DNA of 64,000 nt from assembly GCF_003049505.1 (NCBI RefSeq), contig NZ_PYWN01000023.1, forward strand, positions 1 to 64,000, in the 5' to 3' direction. Source of the DNA: Metasolibacillus meyeri. GTDB lineage: Bacteria > Bacillota > Bacilli > Bacillales_A > Planococcaceae. A program made the position numbers and the translations under genes. Below the pieces are notes generated by a model, which did not search any database, was not told the origin of the DNA, and saw only the letters and a list, made by a program, of their open reading frames with translations. Shown here piece after piece: positions 1-8,339 of this stretch (its first letter is position 1; each line of letters begins with the position of its first letter).

Positions 1-11
1 TGTATGGTAAA

Positions 12-253
12 AAGGAAGCCCCAACTACCAAAGACCGAAGGTCAGCTCGGCGCGCCATCGCAGATGAACAATCATGAACGCTTTCAATCGAATGAAACAT
101 GAAGCAGCACAGCTGAGCAAGGAGGTCGAGGCGCCAAGGCGTGCGGAGCAGAATGTACGGAGTACATGAGCACCGTAAGCGATGTGGGCAACAAAGAGAT
201 TCGCCGCTCAACTGTGCTGCGTTGGAGCATCGATGGTAGTTGAGGGTGCCTCC
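12..253. other. Large imperfect inverted-repeat element
   Basis: This GC-richer block holds no convincing gene. Its ends pair: 14-30 (ending AACTACCA) is complementary, with bulges, to 234-253 (starting TGGTAGTTG). An inner 15-base arm at 104-118 pairs with 206-220 at 14 of 15 positions, and a small hairpin lies at 154-166. A separate short hairpin (GTTGC-TTG-GCAAC) follows at about 268-280. It could be a structured RNA or a small dispersed repeat; the sequence alone does not decide. It may start before the window. Confidence 0.4.
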
Positions 254-362
254 TGTGAAAGTAGAACGTTGCTTGGCAACAACGAACCGCTGCAACTTAC
301 TGATATAAATGTCAAAGTTACTAATACATTCTCAAGGTATAATTGAAGTTGCAAATGAATAA

Positions 363-392
363 TTGTTATGTTAAGATAGTATGCGTTATAAA
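363..392 (+). promoter_or_regulatory. Probable sigma-A promoter of the lysine permease transcript
   Basis: TTGTTA at 363-368 and TATAAA at 387-392 are separated by 18 bases. They lie about 20 bases upstream of the first helix of the lysine riboswitch, which is the expected place for the start of that leader transcript. Confidence 0.55.
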
Positions 393-411
393 TTTAATAA
401 TAAACCTCAAG

Positions 412-592
412 TTTGATTGGGGTAGAGGTCGCGATATTTAAAAGTACACTAATGGAAATGGCAAGCATTGATGAAATTAGTGGAAAGGAAATATTGCCGA
501 AGTGTGAAGGAACTTGTAACCTTCATACTGGGGCTGCATTCGAAAGGAGCAGAACTGTCACGTTTGTTGAGGCAACGTGTTGAGCTATCAAA
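412..592 (+). promoter_or_regulatory. Lysine riboswitch (L box) aptamer
   Basis: All hallmarks of the L-box family appear in order: the GTAGAGG...GCGA loop-E/kink-turn region at about 422-433, AGTA at about 443, GGAAAGGA at 481-488, GCCGAAG near 494-500, CTGG near 525, CTGTCA at 554-560 and GAGCTATC at 582-589. Helix P1 forms between TTTGAT (412-417) and ATCAAA (587-592). An intrinsic terminator follows at 616-645 and a lysine-type permease begins at 675. By family rule, bound lysine favours the terminator, so the permease is made when lysine is scarce. An apparent 61-codon frame across this region is not a gene. Confidence 0.93.
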
Positions 593-615
593 GAAAAAAC
601 TAAGGATGAATGTAG

Positions 616-645
616 CCATCACAGTGTCTTGTGATGGTATTTTTT
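616..645 (+). terminator. Riboswitch-controlled intrinsic terminator
   Basis: CCATCACA (616-623) pairs with TGTGATGG (630-637) and is followed by a run of T residues. It lies between the lysine aptamer and the permease start, so it is the expression platform of the riboswitch. Confidence 0.9.
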
Positions 646-674
646 TGTCTTAAAATTAGGAAGGAAGCTATACA

Positions 675-2138
675 GTGAGTAATATTAAAATTAATCAGCT
701 CGGTAATAAGCCACCGAAGCTACAAAAAGCATTAAAAAGTCGTCATATTACAATGATTTCTTTAGGAGGAACAATTGGTACAGGACTGTTTTTAGCCAGT
801 GGAGGTGCAATTGCACAGGCTGGTCCTGGAGGTGCGTTGTTGGCCTATGCCTTGATTGGAATTATGGTGTATTTTTTAATGACGAGTTTAGGAGAAATGG
901 CTGCTTATATGCCAACATCAGGCTCTTTTAGTACGTATGCAAGTAAATTTGTTGATCCAGCATTAGGGTTTGCACTAGGGTGGAATTATTGGTATAACTG
1001 GGCAATTACAATTGCAGCAGAAATTGCTGCTGTATCCTTGATTATGAAATATTGGTTCCCTAATAGTTCATCAGCTATTTGGACAGTATTATTCATCGTG
1101 ATTGTACTCAGCTTTAATCTTTTATCTGTGAAAAGCTATGGAGAAAGTGAGTACTGGTTTGCGATGATTAAAGTGGCAACGGTTATTGTCTTTATTATCA
1201 TCAGCTTCTTAATGATTTTTGGTATTTTAGGAGGGCAGGCACCTGTTGGTTTTACTAATTTTTTTATTAATGATGGACCGTTTCATGGTGGTTTCCTTGC
1301 TACTTTTGGTATTTTTCTTGCAGCAGGGTTCTCGTTCCAAGGTACAGAGTTACTTGGTGTAACAGCAGGTGAGACGGATAATCCAGGGAAAAATATTCCG
1401 AGGGCTGTTAAATCTGTGTTTTGGCGAATTATATTATTCTATATTTTAGCGATAGCAGCGATTGGGTTGTTGATTCCCTTTACGGATGAACGTTTATTGT
1501 CTGAGGATATTGCGGTATCGCCATTTACTTTAGTGTTTGACCGTTTAGGGATTGCTGTAGCGGCGTCTTTGATGAATGCGATTATTTTGACAGCGATGTT
1601 ATCAGCGGGTAATTCAGGGCTTTATGCGGCATCTCGTATGCTTTGGCAGCTAGCTGTAGAAGGAAAAGCGCCGAAGGTTTTCATGAAGCTAAGTCGCAGA
1701 GGGATTCCAATTTATGCATTGATTGCAACATTAGCTGTTGGTAGTTTAGCCTTTTTAGCTTCCTTCTTTGGTGATGGAGTCGTATATATTTGGTTATTGA
1801 ATGCTTCAGGGATGTCAGGATTTATTGCTTGGTTGGGCATTGCTTATAGCCATTATCGCTTCCGACGTGCATTCGTTGTACAAGGTATGGATTTATCCAT
1901 ACTGCCTTATAAGGCAAATTGGTACCCATTTGGTCCATTATTTGCACTGACAGTTTGTTTAATTGTTGTGCTTGGCCAAAATTACACAGCATTTATGGGG
2001 AACGAAATCGATTGGTATGGCATTCTTGTATCATATATTGGGATTCCGTTGTTTGTGTTATTATGGGCAGGGTATAAAATTAAATATAAAACAAAGCTTC
2101 TTCGGTTGGATGAGTGTGATTTAAAGGTGGAGAAATAG
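675..2138 (+). CDS. lysP: Lysine-specific permease, APC superfamily
   Basis: A 487-residue secondary transporter of the amino acid/polyamine/organocation superfamily. The N-terminal region carries the family signature (SLGGTIGTGLFLASG, residues about 29-43), and about twelve hydrophobic segments follow. Length and pattern fit amino acid permeases of the LysP/RocE type that import substrate with protons. The specificity call rests mainly on context, because the gene lies directly behind a lysine riboswitch and its terminator. The GTG start is chosen because AGGAAGG sits about ten bases upstream. The gene is alone in its transcript, with a terminator at 2139-2167. An arginine or histidine permease of the same family is the main alternative. 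Confidence 0.88.
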   Translation: MSNIKINQLGNKPPKLQKALKSRHITMISLGGTIGTGLFLASGGAIAQAGPGGALLAYALIGIMVYFLMTSLGEMAAYMPTSGSFSTYASKFVDPALGFALGWNYWYNWAITIAAEIAAVSLIMKYWFPNSSSAIWTVLFIVIVLSFNLLSVKSYGESEYWFAMIKVATVIVFIIISFLMIFGILGGQAPVGFTNFFINDGPFHGGFLATFGIFLAAGFSFQGTELLGVTAGETDNPGKNIPRAVKSVFWRIILFYILAIAAIGLLIPFTDERLLSEDIAVSPFTLVFDRLGIAVAASLMNAIILTAMLSAGNSGLYAASRMLWQLAVEGKAPKVFMKLSRRGIPIYALIATLAVGSLAFLASFFGDGVVYIWLLNASGMSGFIAWLGIAYSHYRFRRAFVVQGMDLSILPYKANWYPFGPLFALTVCLIVVLGQNYTAFMGNEIDWYGILVSYIGIPLFVLLWAGYKIKYKTKLLRLDECDLKVEK

Positions 2139-2167
2139 AAATGCTGGGCACAGGCCCAGCATTTTTC
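2139..2167 (+). terminator. Intrinsic terminator after the lysine permease
   Basis: ATGCTGGGC and GCCCAGCAT form a hairpin (2141-2162) followed by TTTTTC, directly behind the stop codon. Confidence 0.85.
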
Positions 2168-2288
2168 ATAGAATTATTTTGAAATAGCTTTAGAGGTATC
2201 TTGTGTTATATAAGTAGTCATCTTTTCTATGGAGAGTTATTTTATCTGTATCGAAAGCGGAGCTATATCAGGAAGCCCCCATAATGCT

Positions 2289-4154
2289 TTATTGGATTGA
2301 TTTTTTCAACCAATATGTTGCTTCAGTATAGTCTTGTGCGACGCCAAGTCCTTTTTTGTAAAGCATGCCTAGTTGGAATTGAGCTTTTATGTGACCGTTT
2401 AAAGCAGCTCGTCGATACCATTTGGCTGCTTCAGCATAGTCGTGTGTGACGCCCTCACCTTTCATATACATTTGTGCTAGCTGGTATTGTGCTTTCGGGT
2501 AGCCTTTAGAGGCAGAGAGTACAATCCATTTAGCAGCTTCTGTATAATCAATGTCAACCCCTAAGCCTTTGTCGAAAATATTGCCTAATTTATATTGGGC
2601 TAGCATATGACCTTGTTCAGCAGCTAAGCGATAGCAATGACGGGCTTCGTCATAGTTTTTCTCGACACCAAGTCCTTGTTCATATAGTAATCCTAGCTCA
2701 TATTCTGCTTGAATATGGTGTTGCTCGGCTGCGGCTTGTAGCCAATTAAGTGCCTCTGTATAGGATTGATTATGCAAATTACGAATGCCTATTTCAAATT
2801 GTGCGTCAGCATTTCCGCGTACTGCGGCACGTTTTAACCATTTCATAATAAGTGGGTTTTCGCTATCGATTTTTTGGTAGAGCATAGCTAAGTCATAACA
2901 GGCACTAACATGCTCGTTAGCTGCTGCTTTTGAGAGCCAGTCAATTGCTTGCTTGTCGTTGTTTTGTAGCTTGTACATCAGCCCAAGTGTATACTGAGCA
3001 TTTGTATGATTTGCGTTCGCTGCAAGTAGTAGCCAATTAAGTGCCTCATCAATGTTTTTTTCGACACCATTGCCTGTTCGGTATAACAATGCGAGTTGGA
3101 ACTGTGCATTTGTATGGCTTTGTAGGGCTGCACTTAAAAACCATTTGGCCGCCTCTTTAAAGTTAGTAGCAACACCACGACCCTTGCTGTACATATAGCC
3201 TAAATTGTATTGGGCGCTTGCATCGCCTGCCATAGCAGCTTTGGAAAATAGGTTGACTGCCTGTTGGAAATTTTGCTCTACACCTGTGCCATTATGATAT
3301 AAGAAGCCTAAATTATTGAGCGCGCTTGTATTGTCTTGATTTACAGCTAGCTGATACCATCTAGCAGCCTCGATATAATTTTGTTCGACGCCTTTTCCAT
3401 GATTATAAAGTGATCCTAAGTTGTATTGTGCATCGGCATTCCCATTTTGAGCGGCTAGCTCATAAAGTTCTGCAGCACGTTGATAATTTTGCTGTATGCC
3501 GAGCCCTAATTCGTACAGTACGCCTAACGCATATTGTGCATCAGCTTCATTTTGTGCAGCTGCTAAGGAATACCACTTTACAGCCTCTTCATAGTTTTGA
3601 GTCACGCCTTTTCCATGATTATAAAGAACGCCCAGGTTGTATTGAGCGCTGGCATCACCAGCAGTAGCAGCTACTAAAAACCATCGAGTCATTGCTTCAA
3701 AGTTCTCGTTAGAATCTTCGCTATTTTGTTTAAGATGAACAGCGGAGAAGGCTAACCCTTCTCCTTCCTTTAGTTCGCTTAAATACCATCCACAAATATC
3801 TATTATATAATCCAAAACAATTTGAGCTGTTTTTGCATCAATTTTTGAATTTGCTTGTGTCGTTGTCATCTGATGGGCGAGATTCATTAATAAATAAATA
3901 CGGCTCGGCTGAATTTTGGATATAAACGTTTTATTTTTTAATAAAGTGCGTAGTGCAATATGTGCAACTGGCTGCCGCATCTTTTTTTCGTACACATCCT
4001 TTACAATGATACTTAGCGCTTCATTTGAATGCTGTAAAGAGCGCGGTGGGTAATCATTCACATTTGTAGCAGCTTGCTGCAACGCTAATATGAGGGGCTG
4101 ATGTGTGCTTGGAATGGCACTTAAAGTAGATGAAAGCTCTTCAAATTTATACAC
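2289..4154 (-). CDS. Sel1-like repeat (TPR-type) protein
   Basis: A protein of about 621 residues. From about residue 170 onward it consists of thirteen Sel1-like units of about 36 residues, each of the form AQYxLGxLYxxGxGV...A..W...AA. Units seven to nine are degenerate and lack the glycine turn. The N-terminal 160 residues are helical and resemble no family I recognise. Sel1 repeats build a superhelical protein-binding scaffold. No signal peptide or membrane segment is seen, so it is probably cytoplasmic. GTG at 4154 is preferred because AAGGAG lies eight bases upstream; the upstream GTG at 4163 would overlap that site. The partner is unknown. Confidence 0.85.
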   Translation of the reverse strand: MYKFEELSSTLSAIPSTHQPLILALQQAATNVNDYPPRSLQHSNEALSIIVKDVYEKKMRQPVAHIALRTLLKNKTFISKIQPSRIYLLMNLAHQMTTTQANSKIDAKTAQIVLDYIIDICGWYLSELKEGEGLAFSAVHLKQNSEDSNENFEAMTRWFLVAATAGDASAQYNLGVLYNHGKGVTQNYEEAVKWYSLAAAQNEADAQYALGVLYELGLGIQQNYQRAAELYELAAQNGNADAQYNLGSLYNHGKGVEQNYIEAARWYQLAVNQDNTSALNNLGFLYHNGTGVEQNFQQAVNLFSKAAMAGDASAQYNLGYMYSKGRGVATNFKEAAKWFLSAALQSHTNAQFQLALLYRTGNGVEKNIDEALNWLLLAANANHTNAQYTLGLMYKLQNNDKQAIDWLSKAAANEHVSACYDLAMLYQKIDSENPLIMKWLKRAAVRGNADAQFEIGIRNLHNQSYTEALNWLQAAAEQHHIQAEYELGLLYEQGLGVEKNYDEARHCYRLAAEQGHMLAQYKLGNIFDKGLGVDIDYTEAAKWIVLSASKGYPKAQYQLAQMYMKGEGVTHDYAEAAKWYRRAALNGHIKAQFQLGMLYKKGLGVAQDYTEATYWLKKSIQ

Positions 4155-4239
4155 GCTAATCACTCCTTCTTTTATTTTTTATCGGGCAGAAAGCACAATA
4201 GTGTTGAAACTTTTTTTCAGGCGATTCGTAGATATAGAC

Positions 4240-4290
4240 AAGTACTACATTTGGGCTACAAACTTGCAGGGGCTTTGTAGTACTTTTTCT
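4240..4290 (+). other. Inverted repeat with T-tract in the DUF1232 gene leader
   Basis: AAGTACTACA (4240-4249) is the exact complement of TGTAGTACTT (4276-4285), and T-rich sequence follows just before the ribosome site of the gene at 4313. It resembles an attenuator or terminator placed in a leader, but could also be a palindromic protein-binding site. Confidence 0.45.
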
Positions 4291-4312
4291 TTTAAATATG
4301 AGGAGGCTAGCT

Positions 4313-4705
4313 ATGAGTAAATTCCAATTAGAAGAAATGATTGCTGGTAAGGACAAGTATTTTTCTAATGATAAATTTTTAACAAAGGTAAAGGCAACGG
4401 GTTTGAAGCTAGGTATGTCAACAATGCATGCCGCGAGCACATTATTTTTTGCTGTGAAAAGCCCTGATATGTCAAAGGCGAATAAATTGATTATTTTAGG
4501 GGCACTTGGCTATTTTATTTTACCTTTTGATGTAATTGCAGATATTTTACCATTCGTTGGTTTGACAGATGATGTTTTTGTAATTACAGCCGCTTTAGCA
4601 AAGGTCTATTCATCCATTACGGATGATACGAAGCAAGAGGCACACCAGTTTTTGAAAAAGACATTTGGTGAACATTATGACTATTCAGCGGATGAATTAA
4701 AATAA
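4313..4705 (+). CDS. DUF1232 (YkvA-like) small membrane-associated protein
   Basis: A 130-residue protein with the DUF1232 core: a hydrophobic stretch containing GYFILPFDVIADILPFVG at residues about 62-79, followed by TDD. This YFxxPxDxIPD-type motif defines the family found in B. subtilis YkvA; its biochemical role is unknown. The ATG at 4313 is chosen because AGGAGG lies at 4301-4306; an upstream in-frame ATG at 4298 would precede that site. The gene is monocistronic, with an inverted repeat in its leader and a strong two-way terminator behind it. Confidence 0.85.
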   Translation: MSKFQLEEMIAGKDKYFSNDKFLTKVKATGLKLGMSTMHAASTLFFAVKSPDMSKANKLIILGALGYFILPFDVIADILPFVGLTDDVFVITAALAKVYSSITDDTKQEAHQFLKKTFGEHYDYSADELK

Positions 4706-4758
4706 AAGGAGCTGCAGGAAGGTTCGTATTTTACACGACCTTCTGAGCAGCTCCTTTT
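4704..4758. terminator. Bidirectional terminator
   Basis: AAAAGGAGCTGC (4704-4715) is exactly complementary to GCAGCTCCTTTT (4747-4758), with further pairing inside the loop. It serves the DUF1232 gene on the plus strand and the EamA gene on the minus strand, overlapping the last codons of the latter. Confidence 0.88.
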
Positions 4759-5633
4759 CTCATTGATAGGTAGGAAGGTAAGACCATCCCAATTAATACG
4801 AGAGCAATACCAACAAATTGCAGGATGGATAGCGCTTCTTTCAGTACAAACATGGAGGCTAAAATAGCTACAGGTAACTCCATAGCGCTTAAAATAGAAG
4901 CAAGACCACCGCCTACTTTTGGTACGGCAATGGAAAATAATAAAATTGGCAAAATAATGCCGAATATACCGAGGGCTAAGCCAAATTTCCAAAGACCCGC
5001 TCCGAATAATTGACCATTCCATAAAATTTCAGGTGTTAATGCAAAAATGATTACAATAAGTGCCACAAGTGATACAAGGAAAGTACGTGAAATCATTGTG
5101 ACTCCTTCAACTTGACGTGAGTTTACTTGAATAAATAGTGCGAAGCTTAAAGCGGATAGTAAACCAAGCACCCATCCTTGCCAAGCAATCGTTGATAAAT
5201 CGACGTCAACAACACCAGCTGCCAAAATAGTTCCGATGATTAAAAAAATAAGTGAAATCGCTTCAGCGCGGCTTGGTAGTCGCTTTTTTAAGGCGCAATC
5301 AATAAACAAACCTATCCATGTAAATTGGAATAGCATAACGACAGCGAGTGACGCTGGCAAATAGTTCAAGGATTGTCCATAAATAGAGCCGGTTATAGCA
5401 GTCAATATCCCAGCGAGTGTTAAGAAAATAACACCCGATTTATTGAGCTTCGGCAAAGAACGTTGTGTAGCGATAAACAGCACAAGTGCAAGGAAAAAGC
5501 CAACCATATATTGTGCTGTAACCGCCTCGGCCGCAGTGAAGCCATGCTGCATAGCTACTTTAATAATTGTCGATAAAACACCATAGCTACTTGATGCAAT
5601 GACAATCATTAAAGGAAAAATTAAATTTCTCAT
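4731..5633 (-). CDS. EamA/DMT family transporter
   Basis: A 300-residue integral membrane protein with about ten hydrophobic segments in two internally similar halves, as in the drug/metabolite transporter superfamily (EamA domains). Members export amino acids, purines or other metabolites; the substrate cannot be read from the sequence. Its ATG overlaps the stop of the GNAT gene by four bases (ATGA), so the two are translationally coupled. A link between an acetyltransferase and an exporter, for example modification and removal of one compound, is only an inference. Confidence 0.88.
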   Translation of the reverse strand: MRNLIFPLMIVIASSSYGVLSTIIKVAMQHGFTAAEAVTAQYMVGFFLALVLFIATQRSLPKLNKSGVIFLTLAGILTAITGSIYGQSLNYLPASLAVVMLFQFTWIGLFIDCALKKRLPSRAEAISLIFLIIGTILAAGVVDVDLSTIAWQGWVLGLLSALSFALFIQVNSRQVEGVTMISRTFLVSLVALIVIIFALTPEILWNGQLFGAGLWKFGLALGIFGIILPILLFSIAVPKVGGGLASILSAMELPVAILASMFVLKEALSILQFVGIALVLIGMVLPSYLSMRKGAAQKVV

Positions 5634-6190
5634 AGAGCCTTAACCATATGGTGGAAGGGCTCATCGATAATTGTCCATGGCTCTGTAATAGTGAAGCCAA
5701 GTCGTTCATATAAAGCGCGTGCTTTGTCTTTTTCCAGTTCCACATTGAGGGAGAGCTTTGTATAACCTTTTGCAATTGCTTGCTCCTTCGCAAATTGTAA
5801 TAGCTTTGTACCAATGCCTAAACCGCGTGCATGTGGTGTGACGCATACCGTATCGATGTAAAACTCATCATCATGTGCCTCAGCATCAATAATTGTAGAG
5901 GCATTTTTCGCTTGCAACCAAGCTGCTAAATTGGCATCCAGCTCTTTTGCTGTTAATCCATCGTATAAAACTGCAATGCCAAGAAGTGTATCCTCTTGTT
6001 TTGCAACATATGTGTATAAGTAGCTGTGACGGTTGTCTGTACGTTTAATAAGCTCTGTTAGTGTAGCTAATACGGCTTGTTCCTCCGTTTCTCCAGTTAA
6101 ACGATGTGCAATATCACCAATTGCATCATAAATTAATGGTGCGATATGTGCAGCATCTTTTACCTGTGCTTGTTGAATTAAAATTTCCAT
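5630..6190 (-). CDS. GNAT family N-acetyltransferase
   Basis: A 186-residue GCN5-related acetyltransferase. The acetyl-CoA binding motif A is visible as VCVTPHARGLGIGTKLL at residues about 123-139, followed by a typical YERLGF segment near residue 166. The ATG at 6190 follows GGAAG with eight bases between; seven extra codons upstream are possible but have no ribosome site. The substrate is unknown. The gene is first in a two-gene operon with the EamA transporter. Confidence 0.87.
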   Translation of the reverse strand: MEILIQQAQVKDAAHIAPLIYDAIGDIAHRLTGETEEQAVLATLTELIKRTDNRHSYLYTYVAKQEDTLLGIAVLYDGLTAKELDANLAAWLQAKNASTIIDAEAHDDEFYIDTVCVTPHARGLGIGTKLLQFAKEQAIAKGYTKLSLNVELEKDKARALYERLGFTITEPWTIIDEPFHHMVKAL

Positions 6191-6329
6191 TGTATTCGCT
6201 TCCTTTCTCATCTATATAGAAGTATATCAAAGTTACCTGTGATTTCTAGTTATCGAAATACTTTAACACTTTATGATAGCTATGTTTTCATGGTAATCTA
6301 AAGTAAGCAAAATGTCGGAGGTTAGAAGG

Positions 6330-7268
6330 TTGGCAAATAAAGATTTTATTCTTATTTATGGGGATTCGTTTGTTGATTACATTGCAGATGATACAACGAA
6401 TACAACATTCACAAAATATTTAGGTGGCGCAACGATTAATGTGGCAGCAGGAATTAGCCGTATCGGTGCACCGTCCGCGTTAATTACGATTACAGGTGAT
6501 GATGAAACATCTGAATTCGTTCGCAATGAAATTATAAATGAGGGTGTTAATTTGGATTATGCCGTATATGTGCCAGAAAAGCGTGTGAGTGGCGTGTATG
6601 TGCATTTAACATCTAATGGCGAGCGTATTTTTAAGGATTATATAGATGAAACACCCGATTTGCAAGTAACGGGAGAGCAGCTACAGCTAGAAGCATTTAA
6701 GCGTGCCTCTATTTTTAATGTTTGCTCAGGTACGATGTTTCACCCAACAGCACTGGCGACGACTGTGGCGGCCGTAGAGCTAGCAAAGGAGCATGGTGCA
6801 ATTATTGCAATCGATGCAAATATTCGTCCATTGCGCTGGCAAAGTGAAGCAATTTGTCGCGCTACAGTGACCCGCTTTTTTGAGGATGCGGATATTTTAA
6901 AGCTGACGGATGAGGAGCTATTTTTCTTAACGGAAACAGAAACGATTGAGGATGGTATTGAAGCACTTGATTCTTTACTTGTGCCAATTATTTTAATTAC
7001 AGTTGGGGCAGAGGGTTCTTATGCCATATTAAATGGTGAAACGATTCATGTGCCCGCAGAAAAGGTGACAGCAGTTGATACAACAGGTGCTGGTGATGCG
7101 TTTATGGCAGGAGTATTGCGCTATGTGCATTATTATGGTTTGCCTACAACCCTAGAGGAAATCACTGAATGTGTTGCTTTTGGTAATAAATTAGGTGCAT
7201 TAGCAGCAACCAAACCAGGTGCATTAACAGCGTTACCACAATATGAGGAAATCAAAAATTTACTATAG
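6330..7268 (+). CDS. PfkB-family carbohydrate kinase
   Basis: About 312 residues. The N-terminal PfkB signature (GGATINVAAGISRIG) and the C-terminal signature with the catalytic aspartate (DTTGAGDAFMAG) are both present, so it is a ribokinase-fold sugar kinase. Fructokinase or 2-keto-3-deoxygluconate kinase are the nearest named options, and the sugar is not determined. TTG at 6330 is preferred because GGAGG lies at 6317-6321, eight bases upstream; an in-frame ATG at 6312 would place that ribosome site inside the gene. Only twelve bases separate it from the phosphatase gene behind it. Confidence 0.87.
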   Translation: MANKDFILIYGDSFVDYIADDTTNTTFTKYLGGATINVAAGISRIGAPSALITITGDDETSEFVRNEIINEGVNLDYAVYVPEKRVSGVYVHLTSNGERIFKDYIDETPDLQVTGEQLQLEAFKRASIFNVCSGTMFHPTALATTVAAVELAKEHGAIIAIDANIRPLRWQSEAICRATVTRFFEDADILKLTDEELFFLTETETIEDGIEALDSLLVPIILITVGAEGSYAILNGETIHVPAEKVTAVDTTGAGDAFMAGVLRYVHYYGLPTTLEEITECVAFGNKLGALAATKPGALTALPQYEEIKNLL

Positions 7269-7280
7269 TGGAGGCTGACA

Positions 7281-7694
7281 ATGAGCTACGATGAATTAGT
7301 GAAAGGGCGTATTTTCTTTGGTGGTGTAGCAGATGCCAAGGGTGCTGTTGAAGCAGAAAATATTGATATCGTCTATGATGTTCGTATGAATGCTGTACAG
7401 GACGGAGAAGTGCCAACATGTCCAATTATGTGTTCTCCAATTGTTGAACAGGATTTAGCTGGAAGCATTAAGGCGGGCGCAACAGGTATTAAAGAAACGT
7501 ATGAGGCTGGAAAAAATATTTATATTCATTGCGGTAGTGGCAATGGCAGAGCAAGCGTGATGGCGACAGCCGTACTAGTAGAGCTTGGGCTAGCGAATGA
7601 TTTGGAGAGTGCAGAGCAGCTTGTAAAGGAAATGCGACAAACTGTAAATATTCGTCCAAATATGCGCGAGGCATTGGAGAAGTTGTATAAATAG
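7281..7694 (+). CDS. Dual-specificity/tyrosine phosphatase-like protein
   Basis: A 137-residue protein with the cysteine phosphatase P-loop HCGSGNGR (HCX5R) at residues about 84-91, where the cysteine is the nucleophile and the arginine binds phosphate. An aspartate that could act as general acid lies upstream (DVRM, about residue 34). Size and motif fit the small dual-specificity phosphatase family. It shares a transcript with the sugar kinase, so it may act on a phosphorylated metabolite or on a protein; this is not resolved. Confidence 0.78.
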   Translation: MSYDELVKGRIFFGGVADAKGAVEAENIDIVYDVRMNAVQDGEVPTCPIMCSPIVEQDLAGSIKAGATGIKETYEAGKNIYIHCGSGNGRASVMATAVLVELGLANDLESAEQLVKEMRQTVNIRPNMREALEKLYK

Positions 7695-8051
7695 TAAGAG
7701 AGACATACGTATGTCAAATTGCTAACTAAAACTGATAACTACTGTTCTGTTGGAATTTTTTAGTTAATATTTTAGCTAAGACGGCTCCTTTTCTTCAGAG
7801 GTAACTATGTAACATGACATACGGTATATTGAGCCAGTTAACCTTTGTTTTTAGTCTCTCTTGTATTGTTGAAGGAGTGGCGGAAAATTTCTTCTGAATG
7901 GGTTTTGGCTGTTTTTCATGGTCAATTTTAGAGCGCTGTATTTAAAAGGCACACATTATTTTTAGGTCTATACATGAAGAGTGGATAAATGTGTTAAATG
8001 GAGGCCGAGATAGTTCAATTGCTATCTCGGTCTTTCCTGTTCAAAAATTAC
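7695..8051. other. Gene-free interval with inverted repeats
   Basis: No coding region is supported. AAGAGAGAC (7696-7704) is the exact complement of GTCTCTCTT (7854-7862), framing about 165 bases, and GACATACGTATGTC (7702-7715) is a perfect palindrome. The end of the interval holds a terminator-like hairpin at 8005-8033. The rest shows nothing I recognise. Confidence 0.5.
8004..8037 (+). terminator. Terminator-like hairpin
   Basis: CCGAGATAG (8005-8013) pairs with CTATCTCGG (8022-8030), followed by TCTTTCC. The T-run is imperfect, so it is a moderate terminator. It could end the kinase-phosphatase transcript about 300 bases downstream of the last stop codon. Confidence 0.6.
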
Positions 8052-8339
8052 TTATGACGGATTATTTGATTTTAATAAAACAATTATATTATTGAAAGAA
8101 AATAATATAAAGTAGATTAATGCTATGTTTATAGAAAAATAAAGTATATTGAAATCTATTTGAGTAATATTGCTTGAGTTAAATAAGGAAAATGCTGTAG
8201 GTAACTCTTTATCGCCTATATATCTCACAAATTGAAAGGGCGCTCCAAAGTTATTAGATTGAAAAGATACTAGAAATATTGAGACAAGAGTAATAAGAAT
8301 ACTCGCCCATAATAATTTTTTCTTATTTGTAAAATGCAT
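8052..8339 (-). CDS. Small membrane protein of unknown function
   Basis: A 95-residue protein with two hydrophobic segments, at residues about 8-26 (after a KKK cluster) and about 64-88, separated by a polar loop of about 35 residues. A good ribosome site (GGAGG, about seven bases upstream) supports translation. I recognise no family. It is AT-rich and stands alone. Confidence 0.6.
   Translation of the reverse strand: MHFTNKKKLLWASILITLVSIFLVSFQSNNFGAPFQFVRYIGDKELPTAFSLFNSSNITQIDFNILYFSINIALIYFILFSFNNIIVLLKSNNPS

Noticed and set aside
468-653. Open frame of 61 codons upstream of the lysine permease
   Set aside because: It lies entirely inside the lysine riboswitch and its terminator, and its T-rich end is the terminator tract.
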